From an uncultured Muribaculaceae bacterium (GTDB lineage: Bacteria; Bacteroidota; Bacteroidia; Bacteroidales; Muribaculaceae), in assembly GCA_958436175.1 (NCBI GenBank), contig CAUBJF010000016.1:1-47832 (forward strand): a stretch of DNA of 47,832 nucleotides, given 5' to 3'. The notes below the pieces were generated by a model. That model made no database searches and was not told the origin of the DNA. It saw only the letters and a list, made by a program, of their open reading frames with translations. The position numbers and the translations under genes are program-made. Below, in pieces: positions 38,631 through 47,744 of this stretch (positions are counted from its first letter, which is position 1; every line of letters begins with the position of its first letter).

Positions 38631-40127
38631 TCAGAAGTACTTTGCGAAGTCGGCGTTGCGCATGTCGCCGGTTTCGTTGAAAGCGTTGTGGAATGCGAAA
38701 GCAGCGTTCAGTGTATGGGGTGTCTGGCCCTTTGTACCGCCATGCTTGAGGTAGTCCCAGAGAAGTTCCTTGTACATCGGGTGAGCGCAGTTGGTGATAA
38801 GTTCCTCGGCACGCTGGATGGGGTCTTTGTGACGGAGGTCGGCGATACCCTGGTCGGTAACGACGATATCGACGGAGTGCTCGCTGTGGTCGGGATGGGC
38901 CACCATAGGCACGATGTTGCTGATAGCGCCCCCCTTAGTGATGGACGGGCAGCTGAAGATGGAGATATATGCGTTGCGGGTGAAGTCGCCGGAACCGCCG
39001 ATGCCGTTCATCATCTTAGTGCCGAGCACATGGGTCGAGTTGACACTGCCGAAGAGGTCGACTTCGAGGGCGGTGTTCATGGCTATGACACCGAGTCGGC
39101 GTATAACCTCGGGATTGTTCGAGATTTCGGCCGGACGCATGAGAATCTTATCGTGGAAGAACTTCATGTCGGCGAAGAGCTTTTCTTCGGTGGCATCTGT
39201 GAACGTCATCGAGCAGGTGCTGGCGAAGGTGCATTTACCCTTCTGCAGCAACTCGAGGACAGCATCCTGGATAACCTCGGTGTACATCATGAAGTTAGGG
39301 AGCTCCTTGCTCTCGCCCAGGTCATAGAGGACAGCGTTGGCCACATTGCCCACGCCGCTCTGCAGGGGAAGGAATTCCTTAGGCAGACGGCCGGCCTTGT
39401 ACTCTCCGACCAGGAAGCGGACAACGTTCTTACCTATCTGTGTCGACACTTCGTCGGGGGCCGTGAAGGGCTTCACGCAGTCGTAGCTCTCTGTGTGTAC
39501 GATGCCGACAACCTTGTCGGGGTCGATTTTGAGGACGGGCGAACCGATGCGGTCGTTGGCTGCATAGATAGGTATTTCGCGACGGTAGGGAGGGTCGAGG
39601 GGCAGATAGACATCGTGCATGCCGTAGAGCGATTTCGGCAGCTTGGCGTTGAGTTCGATGATGATATGCTTTGCAAGCTTGGCGTAGGTAGGCACGTTGC
39701 CGACGCCGCAGCCCAGAATCACTTCGCCGTCGGGAGTGATGTCGGCAGCTTCGATGATAGCGAAATCGATAGGTCCGTATGTGCCGTAGCGTACTTCCTG
39801 AGCCATCTCCGAGAGGTGACGGTCGAAGTAGTGGCAGTCGTGGCTGTTGATACGTTTACGTAGGTCGGGGACGTTCTGATAGGGCGCACGCATATTGTAT
39901 GCGTTGGCTCGCGACATGACACCGTCGACATGGTCACTGGTGGATGCTCCTGTAAACAGGTTAACCTTGAAGGGACGGCCTGCTTCGTGTTCGCGGACTG
40001 CCTTCTTGGCAAGAGCCTCGGTGACAAATTTTGGCGTACCGGGAGCTGTAAAACCCGATGTGCCTATCGTTGCTCCATTAGGGATCATTTCGGCTGCTTC
40101 TTCAGCCGTGATTGTATTGAAAGCCAT
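38631..40127 (-). CDS. Acetyl-CoA hydrolase/transferase family CoA-transferase
   Basis: A 498-aa enzyme of the acetyl-CoA:carboxylate CoA-transferase family. It starts MAFNTITAEEAAEMIPNGAT, has GFTAPGTPKFVTEAL and FTGASTSDHVDG near 58-69. MMYTEVIQDAVLELL near 281 likely carries the catalytic Glu, and GIGGSGDFTRNAY near 375 and DIVVTDQGIADLR near 412 complete it. In gut Bacteroidales such enzymes exchange CoA between acetyl-CoA and succinate or propionate in fermentation. Substrate is not settled by sequence. No TAnnTTTG box was found in the short gap upstream. Confidence 0.9.
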   Translation of the reverse strand: MAFNTITAEEAAEMIPNGATIGTSGFTAPGTPKFVTEALAKKAVREHEAGRPFKVNLFTGASTSDHVDGVMSRANAYNMRAPYQNVPDLRKRINSHDCHYFDRHLSEMAQEVRYGTYGPIDFAIIEAADITPDGEVILGCGVGNVPTYAKLAKHIIIELNAKLPKSLYGMHDVYLPLDPPYRREIPIYAANDRIGSPVLKIDPDKVVGIVHTESYDCVKPFTAPDEVSTQIGKNVVRFLVGEYKAGRLPKEFLPLQSGVGNVANAVLYDLGESKELPNFMMYTEVIQDAVLELLQKGKCTFASTCSMTFTDATEEKLFADMKFFHDKILMRPAEISNNPEVIRRLGVIAMNTALEVDLFGSVNSTHVLGTKMMNGIGGSGDFTRNAYISIFSCPSITKGGAISNIVPMVAHPDHSEHSVDIVVTDQGIADLRHKDPIQRAEELITNCAHPMYKELLWDYLKHGGTKGQTPHTLNAAFAFHNAFNETGDMRNADFAKYF

Positions 40128-40166
40128 TATGAAAACGTGTGTATGATGGTTGTAGATTCAGTTTCT

Positions 40167-40499
40167 CTAAAATTTTGTCTTAAGGATTTCGCTCCATATG
40201 AAAGCGTTCTGCAGGGCCTTTCTCGATACGGGCGCTTTAACAGGTTCCGGAGCCGACGGCACCGCTTTCTTCTGTAACGGCACCGGGGACAGCGCTGAGG
40301 GCGCTGTCCTGACAGTGTTTTCCTCTCTCGCCACTGGCTGCCACACATCCGATGGATGCCGGACGGCAACAGGGGCACGTCGAGGCTGCTGAGCCTTAGC
40401 CTTCGTGCTCTTCTTTTTGTCCCTGGAGCCACGCTCCGCAAGGAAGACGAAGAGCCCTATGCCTAATGCTATGAGGACGGAAGATAGGGATGAGTCCAC
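40167..40499 (-). CDS. Small membrane-anchored protein with C-terminal AFIWSEILKTKF motif
   Basis: A 110-aa protein if it starts at GTG 40499 (VDSSLSSVLIALG). It has one N-terminal membrane helix (residues 5-20), a basic and proline-rich middle, and a C-terminal AFIWSEILKTKF. A similar xxIxSEILxxKx ending is common in short Bacteroidetes proteins of unknown function. The GTG start is supported by a full promoter (TTTG-N20-TATTTTTG) whose -7 box ends 20 bases upstream; the longer frame from 40592 would run back through that promoter and into miaB. Confidence 0.6.
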   Translation of the reverse strand: MDSSLSSVLIALGIGLFVFLAERGSRDKKKSTKAKAQQPRRAPVAVRHPSDVWQPVAREENTVRTAPSALSPVPLQKKAVPSAPEPVKAPVSRKALQNAFIWSEILKTKF

Positions 40500-40508
40500 T
40501 TTTTTTTG

Positions 40509-40550
40509 TAATTTTGCACAAAAATAATCAATATCCTCCAACGGAACAAA
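40509..40550. promoter_or_regulatory. Interlocked divergent promoters of miaB and the SEIL-motif gene
   Basis: Plus strand: TAATTTTG at 40509-40516 for miaB. Minus strand: TTTG (40550-40547), 20 bases and TATTTTTG (40526-40519) for the gene starting at 40499. The two -7 boxes are only 2 bases apart, so RNA polymerase cannot occupy both at once. Confidence 0.7.
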
Positions 40551-40566
40551 TAATTGCGCAACGTTG

Positions 40567-41901
40567 ATGACAAATAAGCCCCAAGAAAGCACTCAGTCCA
40601 AGCGACTTTTCATAGAAACCTACGGCTGCCAGATGAACGTGGCCGACAGCGAAGTTGTCGCCGCCATAATGGAGATGGCAGGCTACACACTCACCACCGT
40701 CCTCGACGATGCCGATGCCGTCCTCCTCAACACCTGCTCCATCCGCGACAACGCCGAGCAGAAAATACTCTCGCGCCTCCAGTTCCTCGCCTCCCTGCGC
40801 CGCCGCAAGCCGGGTCTTATCATAGGGGTGATAGGATGCATGGCGGAACGCGTACAGGCCGACCTCGTCGAGAACCACGGCGTCGACCTCGTAGCCGGTC
40901 CCGACTCGTATCTTGACCTCCCGGCACTCTTCGCCTCAGCCGAAAGCGGCCAGCCTGCCGTCAACGTCGAACTGAGCACCACCGAGACGTACCGCGACAT
41001 AGTGCCGGCACGTATCCCCGGCCACACCGTGTCGGGATTCGTCAGCATCATGCGCGGATGCAACAACTTCTGCTCCTACTGCATAGTCCCCTACACGCGA
41101 GGCCGCGAACGGAGCCGTCCTGTCGACAGCATCCTCCGCGAAGTCGCCGACCTCGAAGCCCGCGGCTTCAAGGAAGTGACCCTCTTAGGCCAGAACGTCA
41201 ACAGCTACCGCTACGAGGGCACAAGCTTCGCCGATCTCCTGCTCGCCGTGGCGGACGCCGCTCCCGGCATGAGGGTGCGCTTCACTACCTCTCACCCAAA
41301 GGACATGGACGATGCCACGATAGCTGCCATTGCATCTCGTCCTAATATCTGCGAACATATACACCTGCCGGTCCAGAGCGGCAGCGACAGCGTACTCAAG
41401 GCCATGAACCGCAAATATACACGCGAATGGTACCTCGGCCGCATTGCTGCCATACGCCGCATGATTCCTGACTGCGGAATATCGACCGACCTCTTTACCG
41501 GCTTCCACGATGAAAGCGAGGAGGATTTTCAGCAGACCCTCGACCTCATGCGCCAGGTTGGCTTCGATTCCTCCTTCATGTTCAAATACTCCGAGCGTCC
41601 CGGCACCCTCGCCTCGCGAACAATGCCCGACAACATCCCGGAGGAGGTCAAAATCGAACGTCTGAACCGCATGATAGCCCTCCAGAACGAGCTCTCCGCC
41701 GCATCGAACCGCCGCGACGTGGGCAAGACTTTCGAAGTCCTCGTCGAAGGAGTGTCGAAACGCAGCAAGGAACAGATGGTGGGCCGCACCCGCCAGAACA
41801 AGGCCGCCGTCTTCCCACGTGGCGATGCAAAAGTGGGCCAGACAGTGACGGTACGCGTCGTCGGAAGCACCTCGGCCACCCTGCTCTGCGAACTGGTCTG
41901 A
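40567..41901 (+). CDS. miaB: tRNA-2-methylthio-N6-dimethylallyladenosine synthase
   Basis: A radical-SAM methylthiotransferase for A37 of tRNAs. The 444-aa protein has the N-terminal cluster cysteines (IETYGCQMN, LNTCSIRD, GVIGCMAE). The radical-SAM motif GCNNFCSYCIVPYTRGRE lies near residues 161-178, with LPVQSGSD near 275 and a C-terminal TRAM domain ending VRVVGSTSATLLCELV. ATG 40567 is used in place of the TTG at 40564. It has its own -7 box at 40509-40516, giving a leader of about 47 nt. Confidence 0.95.
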   Translation: MTNKPQESTQSKRLFIETYGCQMNVADSEVVAAIMEMAGYTLTTVLDDADAVLLNTCSIRDNAEQKILSRLQFLASLRRRKPGLIIGVIGCMAERVQADLVENHGVDLVAGPDSYLDLPALFASAESGQPAVNVELSTTETYRDIVPARIPGHTVSGFVSIMRGCNNFCSYCIVPYTRGRERSRPVDSILREVADLEARGFKEVTLLGQNVNSYRYEGTSFADLLLAVADAAPGMRVRFTTSHPKDMDDATIAAIASRPNICEHIHLPVQSGSDSVLKAMNRKYTREWYLGRIAAIRRMIPDCGISTDLFTGFHDESEEDFQQTLDLMRQVGFDSSFMFKYSERPGTLASRTMPDNIPEEVKIERLNRMIALQNELSAASNRRDVGKTFEVLVEGVSKRSKEQMVGRTRQNKAAVFPRGDAKVGQTVTVRVVGSTSATLLCELV

Positions 41902-41968
41902 AACCCGGCACTGGGGCAAACCATAGGACATGGGGAGATGTTATAATTATGTTCATCACCACGATCCT

Positions 41969-43060
41969 ATGCCCCAGTCTCGTCCATATACCGTCGACCG
42001 TATTGTCAGGATAGCCGCAGGCCTCATGCTCGCAGCCGCCGTAATATGGATTGTCAACATCCTCCGCAACGTCCTCCTTCCTTTCTGCCTTGCATGCCTC
42101 ATCGCCTACCTCCTGGAACCATTGGTAGAACTCAACAGGAAATGTCTGAGGCTCAAAGGCCGCGTGATAGCCAGTTTCCTTACCATTCTCGAGGTGACAG
42201 TGGTCATCGGCGGTCTTATGTACCTCTTTATGCCGACAATCATAAAGGAAATCCGACAGCTCGAGGATATCGCCGTCCATAACCAGCAGGACAGGGTCTC
42301 GATTCCATTCGTACCGGAGGACATCTACGTCCAGGTACGACAGTGGATCCACGACCTGAAAATCAACGAGCTTATCGAGAGTTCATACTTCAAGTCGCTG
42401 ATTCATTCAGGAACCTCTCTGCTGTCTACCGTTGTATCTTTCCTGCTACACACCGTCGAATGGCTCCTGACATTCATCTATGTCATCTTCATCCTCATCG
42501 ACTATGACTCTCTGGCAAGCACTTTCAAGATGATGATTCCTCCGAAACACCGGCCACGGGTCTTAGACATATGCAACGACATAGTAGTCAACATGAACCG
42601 ATACTTCCGCGGCCAGTTCCTCATAGCCTCCTGCGCCGCAGTGTTCTATTCCATCGGTTTCTCGATTGTGGGTATACCTCTTGCCGTCGTCATCGGCATA
42701 ACGGTCGGGATACTCTACATGATTCCGTATTTCCAGTATGTCACAATCATTCCGGTCATCATCGTATGCCTCATAGACTCCGCCACAGGGAACGCGCATT
42801 TCTGGTCCGAGCTGGGAGGTTGCATTCTTGTCTATGTCGTCAGTCAGTGCATCTGCGACTATATCCTCACACCGAAAATCATGGGTAAGGCGATGGGCCT
42901 CAATCCGGCCATCATACTTCTTTCGCTGTCCGTGTGGGGCACGCTGATGGGACTCATAGGCATGATTATAGCGCTCCCCCTGACTGCTTTGATCCTTTCA
43001 TATTACCAGAGATATATCAACGCCCCCGGAAATGATCCGGAGGCGAAGACACTGAAATAA
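41969..43060 (+). CDS. AI-2E family transporter (TqsA/PerM-like)
   Basis: A 363-aa membrane protein with about eight helices. The order is two N-terminal helices, a large soluble loop (IKEIRQLEDIAVHNQQD), and then a helix bundle with GQFLIASCAAVFYSIGFSIVG. A C-terminal IMGKAMGLNPAIILLSLSVWG is the most conserved stretch of the AI-2E family. Despite the name, most members are not autoinducer exporters; some are Na+/H+ antiporters. I chose ATG 41969 (MPQSRPYTVDR). It converges on the GH43 gene with a 9-base gap. Confidence 0.9.
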   Translation: MPQSRPYTVDRIVRIAAGLMLAAAVIWIVNILRNVLLPFCLACLIAYLLEPLVELNRKCLRLKGRVIASFLTILEVTVVIGGLMYLFMPTIIKEIRQLEDIAVHNQQDRVSIPFVPEDIYVQVRQWIHDLKINELIESSYFKSLIHSGTSLLSTVVSFLLHTVEWLLTFIYVIFILIDYDSLASTFKMMIPPKHRPRVLDICNDIVVNMNRYFRGQFLIASCAAVFYSIGFSIVGIPLAVVIGITVGILYMIPYFQYVTIIPVIIVCLIDSATGNAHFWSELGGCILVYVVSQCICDYILTPKIMGKAMGLNPAIILLSLSVWGTLMGLIGMIIALPLTALILSYYQRYINAPGNDPEAKTLK

Positions 43061-43069
43061 TGGGCCTTA

Positions 43070-44683
43070 TTATTTGAATCTCAGGTAATGGATGGTAGCC
43101 ATCGACTGTTCCCTGACAGGCGATGAGAACACGAAGTAGAGAGGCTGGCGGCCACGTAGCCTATCAATTCCTTCCAGCTCGGCAGTATAAAGTGTCTCCA
43201 CTCCGGGATCCGTGGCTTTTATCTGCATTTTTCCGACAGCCTCGGGAAGCTTGCCGTCCGCACCTTTCTTCCAGGGTACTGACGTATAGACCTCTATTGT
43301 CCCGTCGATGCCCTGCGGAACGAGCGTCAGCTCTATCTGCGGCTTCTTATGCCCCTTGAGGAGGTCGAAATTATAATACTTGTAGCCGAGAGTCGAGCCG
43401 TCGGTGCAATGTACCACCGGATTCATGTTCACCGACAGGTCGTAAGGGTCTGCCATCTCCGGATTGTCGGCATAAGCGGCCTCGAAATATGGCCCCTGAT
43501 AGAAAAAAGTCGGGAACTCCTCCCACGAGAGACGCGGGCCGGTGAAGTGCGACGCAATAGCCGCCGGATACATCCTGAAGGGGTCAAGACCGTTCCTTTC
43601 GAAGCCTTCCGAAGTCATCTCGGCCTCGCTGATTCTCACCTTGCCTCCGGGACCTTCCTCGACTTCGACTGTTATAGGCGAGACCATGGCCTGACGGGCA
43701 AATTCCTGTGTCCCTGTCTGACGGTGATAGAACACCCACCACTGGCCGTTGATTTCGGCTATGCTGCCGTGCGTATTGCCGTTGGGGGTCGCCGTCGGGA
43801 TTGCATTCCCCTCTGCGTCGGTATCACGGCCACGGGCATCGATTATGGTACCACCGTAGGTGTACGGTCCGAGAGGATTTTCGCTGTAGGCATACGCAAG
43901 GGTATAGTTCGACCGTGGGAGTCCGAACTCCCCTTCGGGAGTCTTACGACTGTAGATGAACACATATTTGTCCTTGATTTTACGGATGGAGGAGGCTTCG
44001 AAAAAGTGACCTGGCTGGCTGTCGTCGTCGACAGATCCCATAAGGTCGGTGACTACCTCCGTACCGTCCTTGACTGTCGACATAGTGACAGGGTCGAGCT
44101 CGGCGGCATAGGAACGGCCGAAGCCCCAGTAGCCGTAAACACGTCCGTCGTCATCGATGAGAACCGCAGGGTCGAAGCCAAGGACACCCTCGGCCTTACG
44201 CGGATCGTCGGCACTCCAGTTCGAGGGCTTGAAAGGCCCGTCGGGACGGTTAGAACGCGCTATAAGGCCGCCACGGCCTTCGGCCTGGACATTGGGATAG
44301 AAAAAATATTCCTTAGATCCGTCCGGAAGGACGCGCATGGCCACGTCCGGTGCGAAGAGGACATCGCCCTGTCCGCCGTCGTTGAGATACTTACCGTCCC
44401 GGTCGAAAACAGATTCGAAGATAATCCCGTCGTAGCGCCAGCGGTCGAGCGAGTCGACCGGTGCAGACCAGACGACCTGGTCGCGGCCGCAGTAGGAGGT
44501 TTTGGAATTGTCGTGCGAGCCGTAGATATAAACTCTGTATTTTCCAGGCTGGTCAGGGTCCTCGAAGACGTAGGGTTCGCCGTCGGGTATATGTTCCCAA
44601 AGGGGAAGATAGGGATTGGCAGCCTGCAGCCCCTGGCAAGCCAATGCCAGGGCTACGGTCAGGATGAATGGGTGCAGTTTCAT
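43070..44683 (-). CDS. Glycoside hydrolase family 43 enzyme, exported
   Basis: A 537-aa protein from ATG 44683 with a signal peptide (MKLHPFILTVALALACQG). The GH43 propeller has DGEPYVFEDPDQPGKYRVYI with the general-base Asp near 35-55, EGVLGFDPAVLIDDDGRVYG near 160, and GHFFEASSIRKI near 225 with the likely general-acid Glu. Residues after 380 form a beta-sandwich, CBM6-like. It starts 5 bases into the 3' end of the xylE-like gene and is cotranscribed with it, giving a small pentose-use operon. Precise substrate unknown. Confidence 0.86.
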   Translation of the reverse strand: MKLHPFILTVALALACQGLQAANPYLPLWEHIPDGEPYVFEDPDQPGKYRVYIYGSHDNSKTSYCGRDQVVWSAPVDSLDRWRYDGIIFESVFDRDGKYLNDGGQGDVLFAPDVAMRVLPDGSKEYFFYPNVQAEGRGGLIARSNRPDGPFKPSNWSADDPRKAEGVLGFDPAVLIDDDGRVYGYWGFGRSYAAELDPVTMSTVKDGTEVVTDLMGSVDDDSQPGHFFEASSIRKIKDKYVFIYSRKTPEGEFGLPRSNYTLAYAYSENPLGPYTYGGTIIDARGRDTDAEGNAIPTATPNGNTHGSIAEINGQWWVFYHRQTGTQEFARQAMVSPITVEVEEGPGGKVRISEAEMTSEGFERNGLDPFRMYPAAIASHFTGPRLSWEEFPTFFYQGPYFEAAYADNPEMADPYDLSVNMNPVVHCTDGSTLGYKYYNFDLLKGHKKPQIELTLVPQGIDGTIEVYTSVPWKKGADGKLPEAVGKMQIKATDPGVETLYTAELEGIDRLRGRQPLYFVFSSPVREQSMATIHYLRFK

Positions 44684-44687
44684 AGGC

Positions 44688-46169
44688 TTATTTCTTGCTT
44701 TTTTCACGCCATAATGCAGTCATATCCTCGAGAGTGCGGCCCTTGGTCTCAGGCACAAGACGATAGACGAACCATGCGGCGACGATACAGATAATGCCGT
44801 AGAGGGCATAGGCGAACATATGGCCGAACTTGTCGCCCATCTCGCCGAGGCTCATATTGTACATAGGCACGAATGTGCTGGACACAATGAAATTGAATAT
44901 CCACTGGAAGGCCACGGCCACAGCTACGGCGGCGCTGCGGATGGTGTTGGGGAAAATCTCGGAGATAAGCACCCAGCAGATGGGTCCCCACGAGAACATG
45001 AAGGATGCGGAGTAGACCATGATGCAGACAACGGGGAAGAGAGCCGGAAGAGTAACGACATTGGAGAGCGCCACGCCGAGTGCGCCGACAGCCATACCGA
45101 TAGAACCACAGATGAGGAGTGGCTTGCGACCGAGTTTCTCGACCGTGAAGACCGCTACAAGGGTGAAGGCGATATTGACCACTCCCATGACGACGGTCTG
45201 CACCATCGGGTTGCCCATACCCATCGATTCGAAGATGCGTGGTGCGTAGTAGAGCACGGCATTGATGCCGACGGCCTGCTGGAACACTGAGAGCATCACG
45301 CCGACAAAGATGACGAGGAAACCGAATGAGAAAAGCTTCTCGCTCTTGACGGAGACTGTGTTCTTTATCTGCTGGAGAATCTCGGCGGCCTTTGCGCGGC
45401 CATTGATATGCGTCAGGATTGAAAGAGCCTTGCTGTCGCGACCGACGAGGGCGAGATAGCGCGGCGATTCAGGCACAAAGCACACAAGAATTGTGAACAA
45501 TGCGGCCACGTAAGCCTCCGAGCCGAACATATAGCGCCAGCCTGTCGTGATGGTCCAGGGATCTGACTGGGGGTTGACCTGGTAGACGGTAGCACCTATC
45601 TTCTCGATGATAGGGTTGGTGTGTTCGCCGAGAATGAGGAAGTTGACGAAGTAAACAACGAGCTGACCGAAAATGATGGCGAACTGGTTCCACGACACGA
45701 GCGTGCCACGCAGGTTCGAAGGGGCGACTTCGGCGATGTACATAGGGCATATTGCCGATGCCAGGCCGACACCGACACCACCGAGGATGCGGTAGACGTT
45801 GAATGCTATAAGGAGGCTGAGGCTCGGCCTACCATAATCGAAAAAGAAAAATTCGGGGTAATACGAACCCAGCGCCGAGATGAAAAAAAATATACCAGCT
45901 ACAATAAGGGTGGGCTTACGACCCATCTTGGAAGCCATGAGGCCGGAGATGGCACTGCCTATGATGCATCCGAGCAAGGCACTGCTCGACGTGATACCGT
46001 GGATGACATCTGTATAGACAAAGTCTTTGGCTCCTAAGAAAAAAGCCTGAAGGCCTTTTTCTGCACCGGAGATGACAGCTGTGTCGTAGCCGAAGAGCAG
46101 ACCGCCCAGCACAGCCACCAGGACGATGGAAAAAAGATAGACACGGCTTCCCGTTTCCTGATTTTTCAT
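44688..46169 (-). CDS. Sugar porter of the MFS, XylE-like
   Basis: A 493-aa twelve-helix sugar/H+ symporter. Sugar-porter signatures are present: GGLLFGYDTAVISGA near 22-36, SKMGRKPTL, YRILGGVGVGLASAICPMYIAEVAP near 125-150, GRDSKAL, QQAVGINAVLYYAPRIFE near 303-320 and VPETKGRTLED near 470. These fit the XylE/GLUT group; QQ-x2-GINAVLYYAP is close to E. coli XylE, so xylose or arabinose is the likely substrate. It has a strong promoter at 46207-46238 and is followed by a GH43 gene. Confidence 0.92.
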   Translation of the reverse strand: MKNQETGSRVYLFSIVLVAVLGGLLFGYDTAVISGAEKGLQAFFLGAKDFVYTDVIHGITSSSALLGCIIGSAISGLMASKMGRKPTLIVAGIFFFISALGSYYPEFFFFDYGRPSLSLLIAFNVYRILGGVGVGLASAICPMYIAEVAPSNLRGTLVSWNQFAIIFGQLVVYFVNFLILGEHTNPIIEKIGATVYQVNPQSDPWTITTGWRYMFGSEAYVAALFTILVCFVPESPRYLALVGRDSKALSILTHINGRAKAAEILQQIKNTVSVKSEKLFSFGFLVIFVGVMLSVFQQAVGINAVLYYAPRIFESMGMGNPMVQTVVMGVVNIAFTLVAVFTVEKLGRKPLLICGSIGMAVGALGVALSNVVTLPALFPVVCIMVYSASFMFSWGPICWVLISEIFPNTIRSAAVAVAVAFQWIFNFIVSSTFVPMYNMSLGEMGDKFGHMFAYALYGIICIVAAWFVYRLVPETKGRTLEDMTALWREKSKK

Positions 46170-46206
46170 ACTATTAGATTTTACAATAAGGGTATAAGTT
46201 ACTATG

Positions 46207-46238
46207 CAAATATAAGGATAATCAGCCTATTATGCAAA
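46207..46238 (-). promoter_or_regulatory. Promoter (TTTG-N20-TATATTTG) of the xylE-GH43 operon
   Basis: Minus strand TTTG (46238-46235), 20 bases and TATATTTG (46214-46207). The predicted leader is about 34 nt. Confidence 0.8.
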
Positions 46239-46324
46239 TCTTTCAACAATAAGGCCATGAGCAAGTAGTCAAGAGCCGGGCATCTAATCAGATCTCTCTT
46301 TCATGATCTTACGTATAAAAGCAT

Positions 46325-46332
46325 TACCTTTG
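46325..46332 (+). promoter_or_regulatory. Promoter -7 box (TACCTTTG) of the last gene
   Basis: TACCTTTG matches TAnnTTTG, 23 bases before ATG 46356. No TTG at the standard -33 distance. Confidence 0.6.
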
Positions 46333-46355
46333 CATGTATTATTTAACCTATCTAT

Positions 46356-47744
46356 ATGAATAAACTTTTACTTCTTTGCGGGGCAGCCCTTTGCGGCGCT
46401 TCGCTCTGCGCTCAGACTACCGATGTCGTGCGCTTCGTAGGCAGTAACCGCCACCTCACTGAGGCTCAGGCCAAGAAACGCACCGAAATCAGGAATACCA
46501 TACGCCGCGCTACCTCCAACGCTCTCTGGCGCCCCGGCACTATCACTTACTACGACTGGATACAGACAGATGAAACCCACGGCGAATGGTCGGAAGGCCG
46601 TCCAACCACTTACACCTACAACAATGCCGGCCTTGTCCTGACTTCGAACAATGATAATGAGTACATAGAATATACCTATGACTCGCTCAACCGCCTGGTC
46701 TCGGTTACCACTAAGAGCTTCAACGGCCAAGAAAAGGTGCCCTACTCCAAGGAGGAATATTTCTATGACGACGTGGTGAAAAACCTGATGGTAAAGGAAC
46801 TGACCTACTATTATGAAAACGGGGAAGCAGTGCTCAGCGACGGCGAGCACTCAGTCATCACCCGCAATAACGACGGATATGTGACCAAGATCTCTGTCTC
46901 GCACTACGCCAGCTGGGACGAAAATTGGCGCGAAGAAGAACTGATCGAAATCACTTATGGCGCCGACAAGAAGGCCAACACCATCAAGATCAGCACGGAT
47001 GACGGTGACGGCACGCTCGAGTTAGATGCTTATCTGACCGACATCGTCTGGGACAGGACCGACGGCCAGATCGTATTCTTCGACCCTTCCGAAATCGATT
47101 TCTTCACGGGTGCAAACCGCATCAAGACTGCCAAAGGGCCCAAGGCCTACAACTATCCCTACGCCGGCGATATCTATTACAGCGTCAGCTACAAGGAAAA
47201 CGACGGCGGATATAACATGACTGCCAACATGAACAACGCGCTGTATATGTCGACCGACTACACCGTCCTCGACCAAAACGGCAGCTTCAAGTCCTTGGAA
47301 TATGAAATCGACTATGACACGGAAGAGGATGGCACCATAGTGCCCGACGGTCCTCAGCTGTGCGAATACACAGTCACCTATGACGCATACGGACTGAAGA
47401 CCCTTGACCAAGAGCTGGATTATGCCGACGGCGACATAAACGCCGGTGTCGACTATTGCCAGAAGACTGTCGGAACAGTGGTTTACGACAGCACTTACGG
47501 CTATCCGCTGGAGTACAGCGTCGAGTACTCGACCGAATCGTCTGACGGCTACTACTATTCGTCCAAGGGCCAGCGACAGGTATTCTCTAACTATGTGGAC
47601 GCCGGTGTCAGCGACATCACTGTCGACGACGACGCAAACGCCCCAGTTGAATACTACAATCTCCAGGGCATCCGCGTTGCCAATCCCGAAAGCGGTCTCT
47701 ACATCCGCCGTCAGGGCCATAGCACAAGCAAGGTAGTGCTTTGA
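46356..47744 (+). CDS. Secreted protein with YD-like motifs and a type IX-secretion-like C-terminus
   Basis: A 462-aa protein with a signal peptide (MNKLLLLCGAALCGASLCA). The body is acidic and beta-rich, with spaced motifs such as TTYTYNNAGLVLTS, IEYTYDSLNRLVSV, VITRNNDGYVTKI and YTVTYDAYGLKTLD, which resemble single RHS/YD-type strands. The last 35 residues contain VEYYNLQGIRVANPESGLYI and end in KVVL, the pattern of C-terminal sorting-like domains on secreted proteins in Muribaculaceae and Prevotella. Export to the surface by a type IX-like route is inferred. Function unknown. It is the last complete gene of the window. Confidence 0.75.
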   Translation: MNKLLLLCGAALCGASLCAQTTDVVRFVGSNRHLTEAQAKKRTEIRNTIRRATSNALWRPGTITYYDWIQTDETHGEWSEGRPTTYTYNNAGLVLTSNNDNEYIEYTYDSLNRLVSVTTKSFNGQEKVPYSKEEYFYDDVVKNLMVKELTYYYENGEAVLSDGEHSVITRNNDGYVTKISVSHYASWDENWREEELIEITYGADKKANTIKISTDDGDGTLELDAYLTDIVWDRTDGQIVFFDPSEIDFFTGANRIKTAKGPKAYNYPYAGDIYYSVSYKENDGGYNMTANMNNALYMSTDYTVLDQNGSFKSLEYEIDYDTEEDGTIVPDGPQLCEYTVTYDAYGLKTLDQELDYADGDINAGVDYCQKTVGTVVYDSTYGYPLEYSVEYSTESSDGYYYSSKGQRQVFSNYVDAGVSDITVDDDANAPVEYYNLQGIRVANPESGLYIRRQGHSTSKVVL

